From Epiperipatus broadwayi (Eukaryota > Onychophora > Udeonychophora > Euonychophora > Peripatidae): a DNA stretch of 64,000 bases. Below, one piece after another: positions 11,511 to 24,119 of this stretch. Location: contig JAQFVV010000028.1 in NCBI GenBank assembly GCA_028023455.1, positions 1 through 64,000 of the forward strand, read 5' to 3'. Positions within the stretch are counted from its first letter, which is position 1. Every line of letters starts with the position of its first letter. Below the pieces are notes generated by a model that was not told the DNA's origin, made no database searches, and saw only the letters and a program-made list of their open reading frames with translations. Made by a program: the position numbers and the translations under genes.

Positions 11511-11559
11511 GTTCTAGTTTATGTATATCTGTCGTATAATTTTTTTCTTGGGTTCCCTC

Positions 11560-12080
11560 TCAAAATTCCTTTGCATTAGTCACTAGTGTCTCGTGAGCCA
11601 CACATTTCACAATCACTGCGGTATAATCAGTCTCTGTTTCACTAAGTAGTTGTTTTCTCAGATTGTGGTCCATCATGCTGTATAGGAACTGATCTAGGAG
11701 CATGTCATCCATGTCCGAGAATGCACAGTCTCGTTCTAATGTCCGCAATGCGAGGTTATATTCCGAATAACTTTCATGTGTGTTCTGTTTTCTCATTCTG
11801 AATCTCAAATGAGCGACTCTTTTTGTAATTGCTGGTTGAAAATAATTTGTGAGTTTTTCAACTAATAGCTTATACGGTATTTGCTCCGGAGTTTTGTTCT
11901 CAGCCAACTGTTTAGCAATCTGAACTATGTCTATTTCGGCGAGATACAACAATGTCGAGATTTTCGTTTCATCATCTTCAACTTTATTTAATCTCATATT
12001 TCTATTTGTTCGACGTAGAGGGTCCATCCTGCCGGGTTTCCAATTTCAAAATTTCTTAATATGTGTGAGGGTACTGCCAT
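11560..12080 (-). pseudogene. Gypsy gag
   Basis: The likely start is the ATG at 12,080-12,078 (minus strand), reading MAVPSHILRNFEIGNPAG; that frame continues W-x-x-YVEQIEI, typical of gag N-termini. A frameshift near 12,000 moves the coding sense into the frame that runs to 11,560, with ETKISTLLYLAEID, YFQPAITKRVAHLRFR and DQFLYSMMDHNLRKQLLSE, the Retrotrans_gag-like helical core. The knuckles follow after about 60 bp of further interrupted sequence. Gag forms the virus-like particle. Confidence 0.8.
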
Positions 12081-12135
12081 TTTTATATCTCTTCTTTTTC
12101 CCAATCACGCACAAAAAAACAATCTCCGATCTAGC

Positions 12136-12158
12136 ATCCTGTTCACGACTGCGCCATC
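12136..12158 (-). other. Primer-binding-site region
   Basis: Directly inside the 5' LTR the minus strand reads GATGGCGCAGTCGTGAACAG. TGGCGCAGTCG is common just after the 5' LTR in animal Gypsy elements and lies where a tRNA 3' end would pair. The primer tRNA was not identified. Confidence 0.6.
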
Positions 12159-12519
12159 TGGTGTGTTTTCGGGAAGTTAACAATCTCAGCCGAAATCACA
12201 ATTTATTAACTTAAGAGTCAGAGAAAGTTTTACTTTCCCAAAGCTAGTTTATTAGTTACACGTTATGTGTTATTATACAAAAAAATGTCTATGCTTAAGA
12301 TAACAAAATGTGCGGAAAGAAAAACAGTAACAAAATCAAAAGCATACATATAATTAAAGTCTCTTCAAAGAAAAGTTCTATTACTCACAGCAAATGAAAA
12401 ATAAGACATTTGGTTCCACGTGTGGCTATACATTACGCCATCTTGGTCTCTCTGTTCTCGTCTTTTTCCCATTCTCGTAAAACCGGACGTTTCTAGAGTC
12501 AACATCTCCCAATTCTACA
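12159..12519 (-). repeat. 5' LTR of the Gypsy element
   Basis: Partner of the 7,797-8,158 repeat, with the same internal landmarks (GGTTCCACGTGTGGCTATAC, ACCGGACGTTTCTAGAGTC). It contains the promoter side for minus-strand transcription. The flanking ATTTG at 12,520-12,524 completes the target-site duplication. Confidence 0.93.
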
Positions 12520-12524
12520 ATTTG

Positions 12525-13184
12525 TAATCAAGATTAGGTGGGAGATAACAATTTTGTATAAAAGCTGTGCTTTTGACTAATATTATAGCTTGTATATGCA
12601 CTAATGGTGGTCTGCTGACCTCTAGAATGTTGTATTTGCTAACTGCATAGTGAAGTTAACTAAAGCACAAAAATTATTTTTGCTTTGAACTGTGAAGTCC
12701 AGACCATTAAGAGAAGATTGAAGGGCCATTTTCAAATTGCTTGACAAATGCTAAAGGAAACCATTTGTTCAAAATGCAGAAACTATTTACCTTAAAGAAC
12801 CTTCTTAAAAATATGCAGTGCTAAACCGATCCAAATATGAATCCCAGAGCTCAAAATTGTGCCTTCAAGAATATATCCTAATTGCCTAATTTAAACCTGA
12901 TCTTAAAGACTGTCTTCATACACCACAGTCAGGAAGTTGGAAACCAAAAACCTTCATAATGAACTCTATGATAGAGATAAACTTTGCATGCACTGCTGGA
13001 AGAAATCTGCCAGACAAAACATTATGCTTTGAAAGTAAACTGAACATGTTCATATTATAACTAGGGCTTAAAATCTCTTAGTCTAAATCTGCTTGCTTTA
13101 GTCTCAATTTAATATAAAAAGAAATATGCACCTATAATAAATTATGTATAATCAGTTAAATATTATTAATCACCTTATAAATAC
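12525..13184. other. Intergenic DNA, nothing recognised
   Basis: No open frame or known repeat was recognised. It lies between the Gypsy element and the ATT microsatellite. Confidence 0.5.
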
Positions 13185-13281
<97 letters not shown>

Positions 13282-13310
13282 TTATTATTATTATTATTAT
13301 TATTATTATA
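13185..13310. repeat. (ATT)n microsatellite
   Basis: About 42 trinucleotide units, interrupted once at 13,281 by a C. The poly-Tyr/poly-Leu open frame across it is an artefact of the repeat. Confidence 0.95.
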
Positions 13311-14224
13311 TGTATTGGAGTCCTAGTTTTAAAATTTTATATTTCAAAATTATTTGTCCAAGAGTATATTGCGAGTTTATATTTTATAATCATTGTTTCT
13401 CTTTTTATATTACTAACTATTGTTAAAAGGTTTGGCAGATATTAGTAGTTTTTTTTTAACTCACTGGTTCCTTCTATTTTTTGGTTGAAATTAATTTAGT
13501 TAATCTGTGTTTGCATTTATTGCAGACCATAAATCTTTTGTCTTTGTATCAAATTATATTGTTCTATTTTTCTTAAACAGTAGAGATTTTGTTTTCTATT
13601 TCATTGTTATGTAAAATTGTAATCTTTTCTCTTGGCTTGTCAAAATCAACCTTAAGGGTCACTTGTTCAGCTTCTTATGAGTGTTTGCAGGCATATGACA
13701 TCTCTATTATGTCCTGATGTTTTACTGGGTTTTAGAGAAAGCTCGCTCTGCACTTTCATTGGCTTCCCTGCAAGATCATTTTCTTTTGAAATCTGTAAAT
13801 AAAGGAAAGTGGAAGTTGTTTATATAAATCACTGGCAGGAAGAAATCATAAATCCCTTTAATTCTTAGGTGATAAAACAAACTTATCTGTCAAAGTGTTT
13901 AATGCAAATAATCACTTGCATTCTCTGATAAAGAAAGTTGAGTAATTTAGGTCAAACTTTTATATTTTGTTTGACTAATATTATTATTATTGAATTTAAT
14001 AAATTTTACAAATTTAATACTTATTTTACTTGTTGGCTAATGTTTGTCTCTGTGTCCTTTCCTCAAGTGTCTAAACAATGTTAAAGATCTCTTTCTCTCT
14101 CTGGGTCTAGTTGGTGGCATTCAACATCATCAACCCTTTTGAATCACTATAAATTAAATTTTTTAGGTTGATAGTGGCCTAATGGTGACATCAGTGATAA
14201 AAGGGGAAATAGTTTACCAGTACA

Positions 14225-14226
<2 letters not shown>
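13311..14226. other. Intergenic DNA, nothing recognised
   Basis: AT-rich single-copy-looking sequence between two microsatellites. No coding frame or tRNA-like element was seen. Confidence 0.45.

Positions 14227-14227
<1 letters not shown>

Positions 14228-14319
<92 letters not shown>
14228..14319. repeat. (AT)n-(GA)n compound microsatellite
   Basis: An AT run (14,228-14,283) passes directly into a GA run (14,283-14,319). It abuts the left arm of the palindromic element that follows. Confidence 0.95.
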
Positions 14320-14322
<3 letters not shown>

Positions 14323-14625
14323 GAAAAGATAATGTCCATTAAACAGAGAAACACTTTTAACTTTTGATGTTATTAAGAGTATCAATTACTACTAATTAAC
14401 AATTCCTGAGGCAAAAAAAGTTTTTCTCATAATAGATCTTTTGTTTGGGGTCTTTAAACTAAAAGGGGTCCCAATAAAAATACTCCCAACAAAAGACCTA
14501 TTATGAGAAAAACTTGCTTTGCCTCAGGAATTGTTAATTAGTAATAATTGATAGTTTCTTAGTAACATCAAAAGTTAAAGTGTTTCTCTATTTAAAGGAT
14601 ATCATCTCCTCATTTCTATATAATA
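14318..14625. mobile_element. Long-palindrome MITE-like element
   Basis: Two arms of roughly 130-140 bp are inverted copies. The left runs from GAAATGAAAAGATAAT through ACTTTTAACTTTTGATG and TTCCTGAGGCAAAAAAAG to CTTTTGTTTGGG. The right runs from CCCAACAAAAGACC back to ATTTCTATATAATA. Only about 25 bp separate them. The structure fits a non-autonomous DNA transposon with very long inverted repeats. No coding part or target duplication was established; the GA microsatellite replaces the left flank. Confidence 0.7.
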
Positions 14626-14924
14626 AAATCCATGTAAACATTTAATTTAATAAATACATATAATTAAAAAAGCAATAAAACAAAATTTACCACAAATATA
14701 TACATATATATATATATTACAAATGTTTCATCAACCTCTAGACATGTGATCTGAAATTTTACTTCTAAACATGCATGCTGAAATAAATATAAATTTATTT
14801 AGAAGTGAAGAATTTCAAGAAATATCCCATTTTGACTTTTATAAGTTGTCATTATTTTCTAACCTTCAAGATGTAGAAGTGGATTTTGCAAGGTATAGAC
14901 TGTGAAGATGACATGGATTGCATA
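14626..14924. other. Intergenic DNA with short AT repeats
   Basis: No gene seen. A short TA run lies near 14,700-14,718. Confidence 0.4.
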
Positions 14925-14942
14925 AATTCAAAACCTTAATTA

Positions 14943-15029
14943 TATGTCAAAGCATTGACTGGGAAGCGAACCTGGGTCAGCTGCTTGGAAGGCAGCTATA
15001 CTAAACGCTAGACCACCAATGCTTGACAG
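14943..15029 (-). mobile_element. tRNA-like SINE copy 1
   Basis: Minus-strand copy of the tRNA-like short element. It is flanked by an 18-bp direct repeat with one mismatch (14,925-14,942 and 15,030-15,047). The head reads GTCAAGCATTGGTGGTC, and the B-box-like part is degraded (GGTTCGCTTCCC in sense). The CCCGGGTTTGC portion present in other copies is missing, making this the shortest copy. Confidence 0.75.
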
Positions 15030-15047
15030 AATTCAAAATCTTAATTA

Positions 15048-15797
15048 ATAATAAAACTGGAATATAAACTACTAATGAAAGGTACTATGTTATTTATCTA
15101 CTGCAGGTATGCACTCAATTTAAGACCATAAAAAATGTTTCTATATAAATAGTTTGAACTATTATAATTTTAAAATAATTGCCAAATAATTACATTTTTT
15201 TAAAAGATTAAAAAAAATTTATCTATTGCAAGCCGACAATAATGCAAAATATTGTACTGTAAAATACCCCCCCCCCCCAAAAAAAAGAACAAGAATATAG
15301 TTTGATGTTATTATCAGTTTTTTTTATCTATACAATTTTTTTATAATCAATTTCATAATTGATAAATTTATAATTTTGAGTTAAATTTAAAACATTTTTT
15401 TTCTTTCTTTAATATTTTATATTTTTTAAAGCCTACAACAACTAAAAATACTGCACAAAGCCCTTAGTATAAAACTTAAAATGCCAATCAATTATATATT
15501 TGTATCAATAAAGTAGATCAATAGAAGCCGAACTGATTGGTTGTGGTACAATTGTAGTTTCCTATCTCCACATATATTTAAGCATTTCATATCAAACTGA
15601 GCATTAATAGTCTATTTAATGAGAAGCTATGTTTGATATGATCCCAGCTAATCTCCTGAGCAGTTGATTATATCGTTTGTTAACAGAAACACATCTTGCA
15701 AAATGTTAATTGAATTTTTCATCAAATGTTGACATATATAAAATGATAGGTTGCTATAAATTTCTATAGATGATATAAGCAAGTAATGTCAACAGAT
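15048..15797. other. Intergenic DNA; C12 homopolymer
   Basis: AT-rich with no gene seen. A run of 12 C lies at 15,267-15,278, followed by an A run. The sequence then leads into the giant ATCT array. Confidence 0.45.
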
Positions 15798-17243
<1,446 letters not shown>

Positions 17244-17421
17244 AATCAAATTGCTATGCTGACAAAAATGTGATTGTTTTGCCTAAAGCCCATGATCATA
17301 TAAAAAGTATTTAGGCAATATAAAATATATTTCTTACATCTATGAAGAATAGAAATTCTTTCTCATATTTACTATTGTCTAAAATTCATTTTCTCTACAA
17401 GATCTTACGGCAGGCAAAAGT
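17244..17421. other. Short unique stretch
   Basis: Flank between the ATCT array and the 186-bp duplication. Nothing was recognised. Confidence 0.4.
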
Positions 17422-17793
17422 GAAATCTTTTTTATTTTATTTGTTGATAATGAGAGACTTTGTATGCTATTTATATATGATACTTTGGGAGATCATTTCT
17501 GTAAATGTATTATATAATATGTTATGTCTTAAATTTTCCAATAATACACATATCACTCTGTATAAAATCTACTCTCGATTGTCCTCAAAATATCATTTCC
17601 TTCCATCGAAATCTTTTTTATTTTATTTGTTGATAATGAGAGACTTTGTATGCTATTTATATATGATACTTTGGGAGATCGTTTTTGTAAATGTATCATA
17701 TAATATGTTATGTCTTAAATTTTCCAATAATACACATATCACTCTGAATAAAATCTACTCTCGATTGTCCTCAAAATATCATTTCCTTCCATC
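17422..17793. repeat. 186-bp tandem duplication
   Basis: Two nearly identical head-to-tail copies (17,422-17,607 and 17,608-17,793) differing at only a few positions. The unit length is 62 codons, so a plus-strand open frame of 153 codons (17,342-17,803) runs through both. The translation has no recognisable domain and is hydrophobic because of the AT content, so it is reported as a repeat rather than a gene. Confidence 0.95.
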
Positions 17794-18654
17794 AAACTTG
17801 TAACACTATTTGATGTTATGTACATTGTTATAGATATAATTGCTACTGTTCCATAACTCCTATTGTTCCATAACTCTGAATGGCCTAGAATTGCAAATAC
17901 ATAGAATCCATTCCCTTTGAGCCCTTCATGATTTTGTGCATTAGTAGCCACTTCAGAACCTGGAGTTTTAAGATCCTTAAATCAATTTTCAAATTATATT
18001 TTTGAATTTTTTAGCTTCTGAGCAAAAATGCCATCCATTTTTTTTTTTTTTTTTTAACAATCCCTACATCTCTGCATTATTCCATAATTGTTATTATTTT
18101 TGCATATGTGAAGGGCTAAATCAATACCGTATTATAGGCAGAAGTCATTAATAGCCTATTAAAAATTTAAATTTCAAAAATGATGGGAAAGTGTTAGAAC
18201 TCTTAGCAGATAAAAATACAGTGAAACCAACTAATGCGTCTTAGACTTAAAAGTTTGGATATTTATTTTTAACGTTTTGTCTCTCTGAAGAATAACTGAA
18301 AAGGAGCTGCTGTTAAAAGTGAAGGTTTGATTATTGGGGGGGGGGGGGTACTATACTTAAAATCAAAGAAACCAGAGTTTAATGAAAGGTATGCCTTTTT
18401 AACAATTTTGCTGAAAAAAAAAGTTTATTAAACAATAAATAATTTTTTTTAAAAAAAGAACTCTCCAAGTCTTGTAATTTTTTTGATATAGATAGATCTT
18501 TGTGATGTAATCTTCATAATTGCACATGCGCACGTTAGCAATTACCAGCATCGGATTAGCAATATATATTTCAATAATGGAATGGCATTTAAACATGAAG
18601 ATTTGAACATAATACAATATTCCACGAAGTTTTAAATTTTTTTTTCATGTATCA
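17794..18654. other. Intergenic DNA; G13 homopolymer
   Basis: No gene recognised. A G run of 13 lies at 18,336-18,348 and a T run near 18,039-18,054. Confidence 0.45.
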
Positions 18655-18738
18655 TAGCAATGAACGGGAAGCGAACTCGCTAACCCGGGACAACTGCTTG
18701 TAAGGCGGCTGTCCTGACCACTCGACCACCAACGTTTG
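18655..18738 (-). mobile_element. tRNA-like SINE copy 2
   Basis: Minus-strand copy. In sense it has the head GGTGGTCGAGTGGTCAG, the internal CTTACAAGCAGTTGTCCCGG and the B-box-like GAGTTCGCTTCCC. A T-rich run before it on the plus strand is the A-rich tail. Target duplication is unclear. Confidence 0.7.
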
Positions 18739-19049
18739 ACAAATGGTTGAGATACTTTAAACAAATAAACATAATATATATATATGAAGGTTAACAGTGA
18801 ATGCCCAATAGGCAGGGCCCAATTAGAGACATCTTGCTGTTTAAGAGGATAAGATGGTAGTTCATCAAAGATTATCTCTGGGTCAGTCTCATCCATCTCC
18901 TTTCCTTATTCTTTTCTTTACTGTCAACACTCACATGGGTTAATATAGGGTCCAGTCATACCAATAGGCATCTCCCTGCACTTATTGTCATAATGGGATT
19001 GTATGTTGTACAACTATCTTTCTATCCTTTAACTATATGCAGAACAATT

Positions 19050-19290
19050 ACAACTTAAACCACTAAACATCACATGATCACCATTTTCTAACGTTACACG
19101 AGCTGTTAAAATGGTAACACTCTCCATACAGTAGTGCCACCCAATGCAAGCCATTGTAGTAAATGGATTGTATGCATAAACTTTCTTGCATCCATTGATA
19201 TCTATGACTTGCACTGAGTAGCACTACTGTATGGAGAATTTGCCACTGTATTCTCACTTTGTTTTGCACTTGTTTGCACAAGAGCCTTAA
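19050..19290. mobile_element. Palindromic family copy 1
   Basis: Copy of the family with the terminal block CTCCATACAGTAGTGCCAC and its inverse. Here the two blocks (about 19,120-19,142 and 19,220-19,243) face each other about 100 bp apart. CACATGATCACC precedes the left block. The arms are diverged. Confidence 0.7.
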
Positions 19291-19569
19291 TGCTGGAAAA
19301 GCATTAGTGGAGCAGATTTAGTAAAATGAGAGTTCTTAATTGGAATCTTTTTGCATGAGAGAATTAAAATGCCAATAAAACAAGTTGAGATTGAATGTGG
19401 GATAGGAGTTTTATTTGAAAAATAATTGCATGATTAATAAGCCCTATGATGAGATTCACAAGTTAGTTTTTTATAATCATAAAATTCATTTCTACAGCAG
19501 TTTTTGCCCCTCTCTCTCCTCCCACACCCTTTGAAGGTAAAATTACCAATACTTATTTACAAGTTAATA

Positions 19570-19806
<237 letters not shown>

Positions 19807-19949
19807 TAAACACAGAATATGTTTTATATAATAATTTTATTAAATTTAGAAGATTGACTAAACATGTTTACAAACGAGATTTATGTAATTTTATTAAAAA
19901 AAATTAATATGTCTTCTAACCTTAAAGAATTTGAAATTTTATTAATAAT

Positions 19950-20440
19950 TCAGGTTTGAGTAAGAAAAGGTTTCAAACTATTCATAGTTCCACATTAAAT
20001 GCAGATTATTTTTTTAAACATTTTTCTGACTTCTATTCTTCACAACATATAATATTTTCAAAAATTACCTTATCTTGCAATTCACTTGTGGTTCACTACA
20101 TGATTGATCATATCTCTATGGCTGATATTATTGCAGCCATCAAGAGATTTAAACCTCAATCTACTTTAGGTTATAATATTTCTTTCTCTATTTATAAAAG
20201 TCTAGCTGAATTTATTGCAGCATTTTTTGCCTTTAGTTTTATTTCATCACTTAACTTTTGTATTTTTCATAATGAAGATCTCTTGTGCCTAAAATGGCTA
20301 CTATAACTGTGTTAATAACTACAGACCTATTTCTGTTTTACATGTCCTTGCTTGAATTTTTGAGAGGAGTGTTTAAAATGCAGATATGAATCCAGTTCAT
20401 TATGTAAACATTTGGGTTATTTGCTTTTAAACATAGTCAC
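19950..20440 (+). pseudogene. LINE reverse transcriptase N-terminal relic
   Basis: A plus-strand frame of 116 codons contains IIAAIKRFKPQSTLGYN, then FYKSLAEFI-like wording. This matches the start of the RT domain of APE-type LINEs (DVxxAIxxLKxxSAPGPDxIPxxxLK). About 30 bp after its stop, another frame gives NYRPISVLHVLA followed by IFER, the next conserved RT block (NYRPISLLxxxxKIxExxL). Frameshifts and stops interrupt it. The element is truncated on the right, where a palindromic-family copy starts. Confidence 0.65.
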
Positions 20441-20444
20441 CACT

Positions 20445-20725
20445 ACCCTGTGGCTAAAATTGGTATTAAACCATTAAAACATCACACAATCACCTTTTCT
20501 TAAGCTTACACACAAGCTATTAAAACAGTAAATTTTTCCACACAGTAGTGCCACTTAAGGTAAATACTAGTAATCAATAGGTAGACCAATGGATGGGTAG
20601 TAGAATGCTCAATATTCTACTGACTAATATAGAGTGCACTAGGTCGCACTAGTGTGAGGAAAGTCTTAACAGCTTGTGTAAACATAAAAAGATGATTGTG
20701 TGATGTTTTAACTCCTATTCTACTA
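20445..20725. mobile_element. Palindromic family copy 2
   Basis: Contains ATTAAACCATTAAAACATC, the CACAGTAGTGCCAC block, and the inverted end GATTGTGTGATGTTTTAAC. Most of the internal segment is missing or diverged. Confidence 0.65.
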
Positions 20726-20839
20726 CTGGTACTTTAATTACATGAAAATAAACATCTGAAAAAGTTATAAAATAATCTTCAGCTTAATAAATGATAAACA
20801 ATGATCAGTAAAATATTTATCTAAAGAGGCTAGCATACA

Positions 20840-21715
20840 CAGAGACTAAACTCTCCATACAGTAGTGCCATTCAATGCAAGCCCGAGTAATCAATGGATG
20901 CAAGAAGGTTTGTGCATAAAATCCTTATCTAGTGCCTACTCATTCAATACCCCATATTAATTTCTAGCTTGTGGCTTTCATCAACGAGGAGCCTTGGATC
21001 TGAGAGTACTGCACTTAGGTCTTAGGATCTAATGCAACACTTCACCATCCATCTTTTACCTTATTAGCTAATTATAAAGCTTTGAGTTCAAAATTTAAAC
21101 ACAATTATGCTTACAATTCAAGTTCATTAGCTTGTATTGTTGATCTGAACTCAGTTCAGCATTCATACTTTTCAGGGTCATTGGTTCTTTAATAACCTAA
21201 TCCGATTGGACAGGATTGATATTAAACCACTAAACATCACATGATCACCATTCTTTATGCTTAAATAAGTTGTTACCCAAAGGCTAAATTCTCTATACAG
21301 TAGTAGCACTCAGTGCAAGCCAGCATAATCAAGGGATGCAAGAAGTTTTTTACATAAAATTCCTATCTAGTGCCTACTCATCCAATATCCCCAGACTAGT
21401 GTGTTACTTTGGGCTCAAAGCTTTATAGTTAGTGAATAAGGTAAAAGGTAGATGATGGATGGTTGCATTAGATCCTAATGTGTAGGTGCAGTGCTCTCAG
21501 ATACAAGGCTTTTCACTGAAGAAAGCCACGAGCTGCTAACTACTCTGGTGATATTGAATGAGTAGGTACTAAATAGGGATTTTATGCAAACAAATCTTCT
21601 TGCAGCCACTAATTACTCCGAATTACATGAGTGGTGCTACTGTATGGAGAGTTTAGCTTCAGTGTAAACAGCTTGTGCAAGCATAAAGAATGGTGATCAT
21701 GTGATGTTTAGAGAA
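20840..21715. mobile_element. Palindromic family copy 3, composite 0.87 kb
   Basis: Starts with CTCTCCATACAGTAGTGCC and contains a full internal segment (ATCTTTTACCTTATTAGC, CTGAACTCAGTTCAGCATTC). A second inward terminal block follows (about 21,225-21,320), then an inverted internal piece, and it ends with GTGATCATGTGATGTTTAG. The same order of parts recurs at 62,690-63,560. Confidence 0.75.
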
Positions 21716-22790
21716 TAGTATAATAAATATGAGTGCAAGAAATTTGGTATTTGTCCATTGAAATGTGACAATTTAATAATTGATAATATAATATTCAAAT
21801 ATAAATATATTGCCCTATACTAAATTTAATGTAATTATAAGGGGCTTGAATTCAGACTGAGTTCAAGTCCTTATAATTGATAATATATATATTTTTAAAA
21901 AATGCCAAGTTGGTTTAATATTCTTTTAACTTTTTAAATACTGTATTACTTTCCTATATAAATCTCGGTTTATCTATTAAATTTACAATTGAAAGTATAT
22001 AATAATACTCCAAGGCTTTATTTTTTTTTTTAATAATCACCTCCAGCATATTATTAAATAAACTGCTCTCTTTACTAAAATGATTTATCATCCCTCCCCT
22101 CCAGATCATATAAGTGAGATTGTCTATGGCTATCTTTTCCAAACTAGATAAAAAAGAGTATGATAAATGCATTTCGGAAATAAACCATTTTCTCATATGA
22201 AGAACTGAGTTTAAAAAAAAAAAAATTTCAATTTATGATTCGAAAAAGTTATTGTATGAAGTTTAGTGAACTATACAGAAATATTTATTCAACCTTCATT
22301 AATGTATTTTTCTAATATGCAAGAAAGCAAACGTAGCCAGAGGGAATATTGATCTCTATAGTTGTCAATAAAACTTGCCCACATTAACCTAAAACTGCAC
22401 TTTTTAATCATTCTCTTTTCCTTTCTTATTAGTAATCATGTGACTCAGATGGGGTTATTCAGGTTGAAATAATTTTGACTTTCTAACATTAGGTACACAT
22501 TTGAAATTTTATTTTAAAGGTCATAAAATTAGTTTTAATTGATTCTATTTCTTTTTGAATTAAAGCAACATTTGTTAGAGAAAAGATAAAAAGTTCTATA
22601 TTTACCAATTAGACATGGTAATGTGAGTTAAAATAAGCACCATAAGTAGTTAAAAAGTAATTAACTCAATAGATCAATTTCTATTAAAATAGTTTTCCAA
22701 ACTTAGTAATCCACTGTCTGTGGGTAAATTAAAATAAATAAATTTAATGTTTTTTTAGTTGTAAATATATGATTTTTTTAAATTAAAAGT
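21716..22790. other. AT-rich intergenic DNA
   Basis: No gene recognised. Two short copies of TATAATTGATAATATA lie near 21,773-21,790 and 21,872-21,890. Confidence 0.4.
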
Positions 22791-22795
22791 TTTAA

Positions 22796-22900
22796 TAAAT
22801 AGAAATAAATACTCTGTTCTGCATAGTTTGGTCCAATGATAGATTGGCAAATTTTGGATTCAAAATTAATGAATTGTGACCAATCATATCTCTTCCAGTG
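22796..22900 (+). repeat. Dispersed repeat, diverged copy
   Basis: Resembles 32,150-32,255. Both have a GTTTGGTMCAATGRTARA-type core followed about 40 bp later by GAATYGYGACCAA. No ends were defined. Confidence 0.4.
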
Positions 22901-22974
22901 CTTGAACTTTTTGTGAAATGCTTAACTATAACCAATGTTTGGAAAAAAAACTTAAATAAAAGAGGTAAATTTTT

Positions 22975-23285
22975 TTATAATAATAAATACTTTTATTGAT
23001 CATGAGTTAAAAAGAAAAACAAAATTATTTCTTCAAACACAATTGGGTAAAAAGAAAAACAAAATTATTTCTTCAAACACAATTGGGATTTTTAGATTTA
23101 ACTTGAAATAAAAGTATGGGAAGAGTATCCAGACATTAATTAAGTTAATCTCTTGTTATAAAAAATTGGAATTGACATAATTAATTTGTACATGCCCCTT
23201 ACTTTTATTTTAAGTTAAATCTAAAAACCCCAATTATGGTAGAAAAATCAATTATTTTTTTCCCTTTTAGTGCACCACAAAAACA
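22975..23285. mobile_element. Long-TIR MITE, family M copy 1
   Basis: Inverted arms with TTTTTAGATTTAACTTGAAA and its inverse (TTTAAGTTAAATCTAAAAA). The outer parts CACAATTGGG and CCCCAATTATGG also pair. Related elements lie near 25.76-25.98 kb and 35.75-36.25 kb. The outermost segment ends near TTTTAGTGCA. No coding capacity. Confidence 0.65.
23008..23087. repeat. 40-bp tandem duplication
   Basis: Two identical 40-bp copies (23,008-23,047 and 23,048-23,087). They lie inside the left arm of a palindromic MITE, so the duplication followed that insertion. Confidence 0.95.
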
Positions 23286-23484
23286 TTTAATATATATATA
23301 TAATTTTTTTTAAAAGTTTTTAGTATTGGCACAGTAAATGAAAATGTAAAACTATGTCATACTTTAACTTGACTGGACACTTATAGTCAATATATATATA
23401 TATCATTAGATATTTCTGCTATAAGTTAAAGGTATACATTTTATATATATCATATTTAGTATGTGTATATACATAATAATATGT

Positions 23485-23640
23485 AACCATTAGAAACCAC
23501 CAGTAACCATATAAACATTCACAATAAGAATAGTAATCAATATTTCTCACTGCTGTCAAGGCAACCTCACCTTTTAATAGCAAGAATGGAAATCCACTCT
23601 TACTAATGGTCCATTGAATATATATGGTCACTTAAAGATT
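23485..23640 (+). repeat. X-box-bearing repeat copy 1
   Basis: Shares ACCATTAGAAACCA and GTCAAGGCAACCTC with copies at 27.68 and 63.71 kb. The palindromic core here reads GCTGTCAAGGCAAC (23,552-23,565). Confidence 0.65.
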
Positions 23641-24119
23641 GCAACTTGACTAATGGTTACTAATTATCCCATTTAGATTTAAGAATTATCTCACTTATAA
23701 TAATATGTGTATATAAGTGACTAAAAATATGAAATATTCTGTTAAGTGAAGAAGTTTTTAATATTTTTACTTTGATTGAAAATTTTTTATTTTTTAAAAA
23801 CTTTTTTTTACCAAAACTATATTGTAAATGAACTTCAACTAATAATATATTTTTTACTTTAAATCAATTTCATACTTATAGTGAAATATATATCACTAAA
23901 TATTTCTGCAGTAAGTTAATATGTATTGTAACAGTACAGAAAATAAGGGGTTAATAAGGGAGAATCTAGGATTACAAGATCACCATTTGCAAAACAGCAT
24001 GGAATCTAGGAGGTTATAAAGGGAGATGGGAAATTGTCACTATCCCCAAATAAACAAAATATAAATGGAATGATAATGAATATAATGAGTATAAAATAAC
24101 AGAAAATAATTATAAATTC

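Larger units (their letters stand above)
7797..12519 (-). mobile_element. Complete Gypsy-type LTR retrotransposon
   Basis: A 4.7-kb element on the minus strand, bounded by LTRs at 7,797-8,158 and 12,159-12,519 and by the 5-bp direct repeat ATTTG (7,792-7,796 and 12,520-12,524). On the minus strand the order is LTR, primer-binding-site region, gag with two zinc knuckles, protease, RT, RNase H, integrase, polypurine tract, LTR. RT before integrase places it in the Gypsy (Ty3) superfamily. The integrase and RT wording is closest to K02A2.6/CsRN1-type invertebrate elements. By visual alignment the LTRs differ at about 18 of 360 positions, so the insertion is moderately old. Frameshifts and one nonsense codon make it non-autonomous. 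Confidence 0.93.

Noticed and set aside
10869-11539. Plus-strand open frames opposite protease and zinc knuckles
   Set aside because: Antisense shadows of the Gypsy gag-pol region.
13144-13326. Poly-Tyr open frame
   Set aside because: Translation of the ATT microsatellite.
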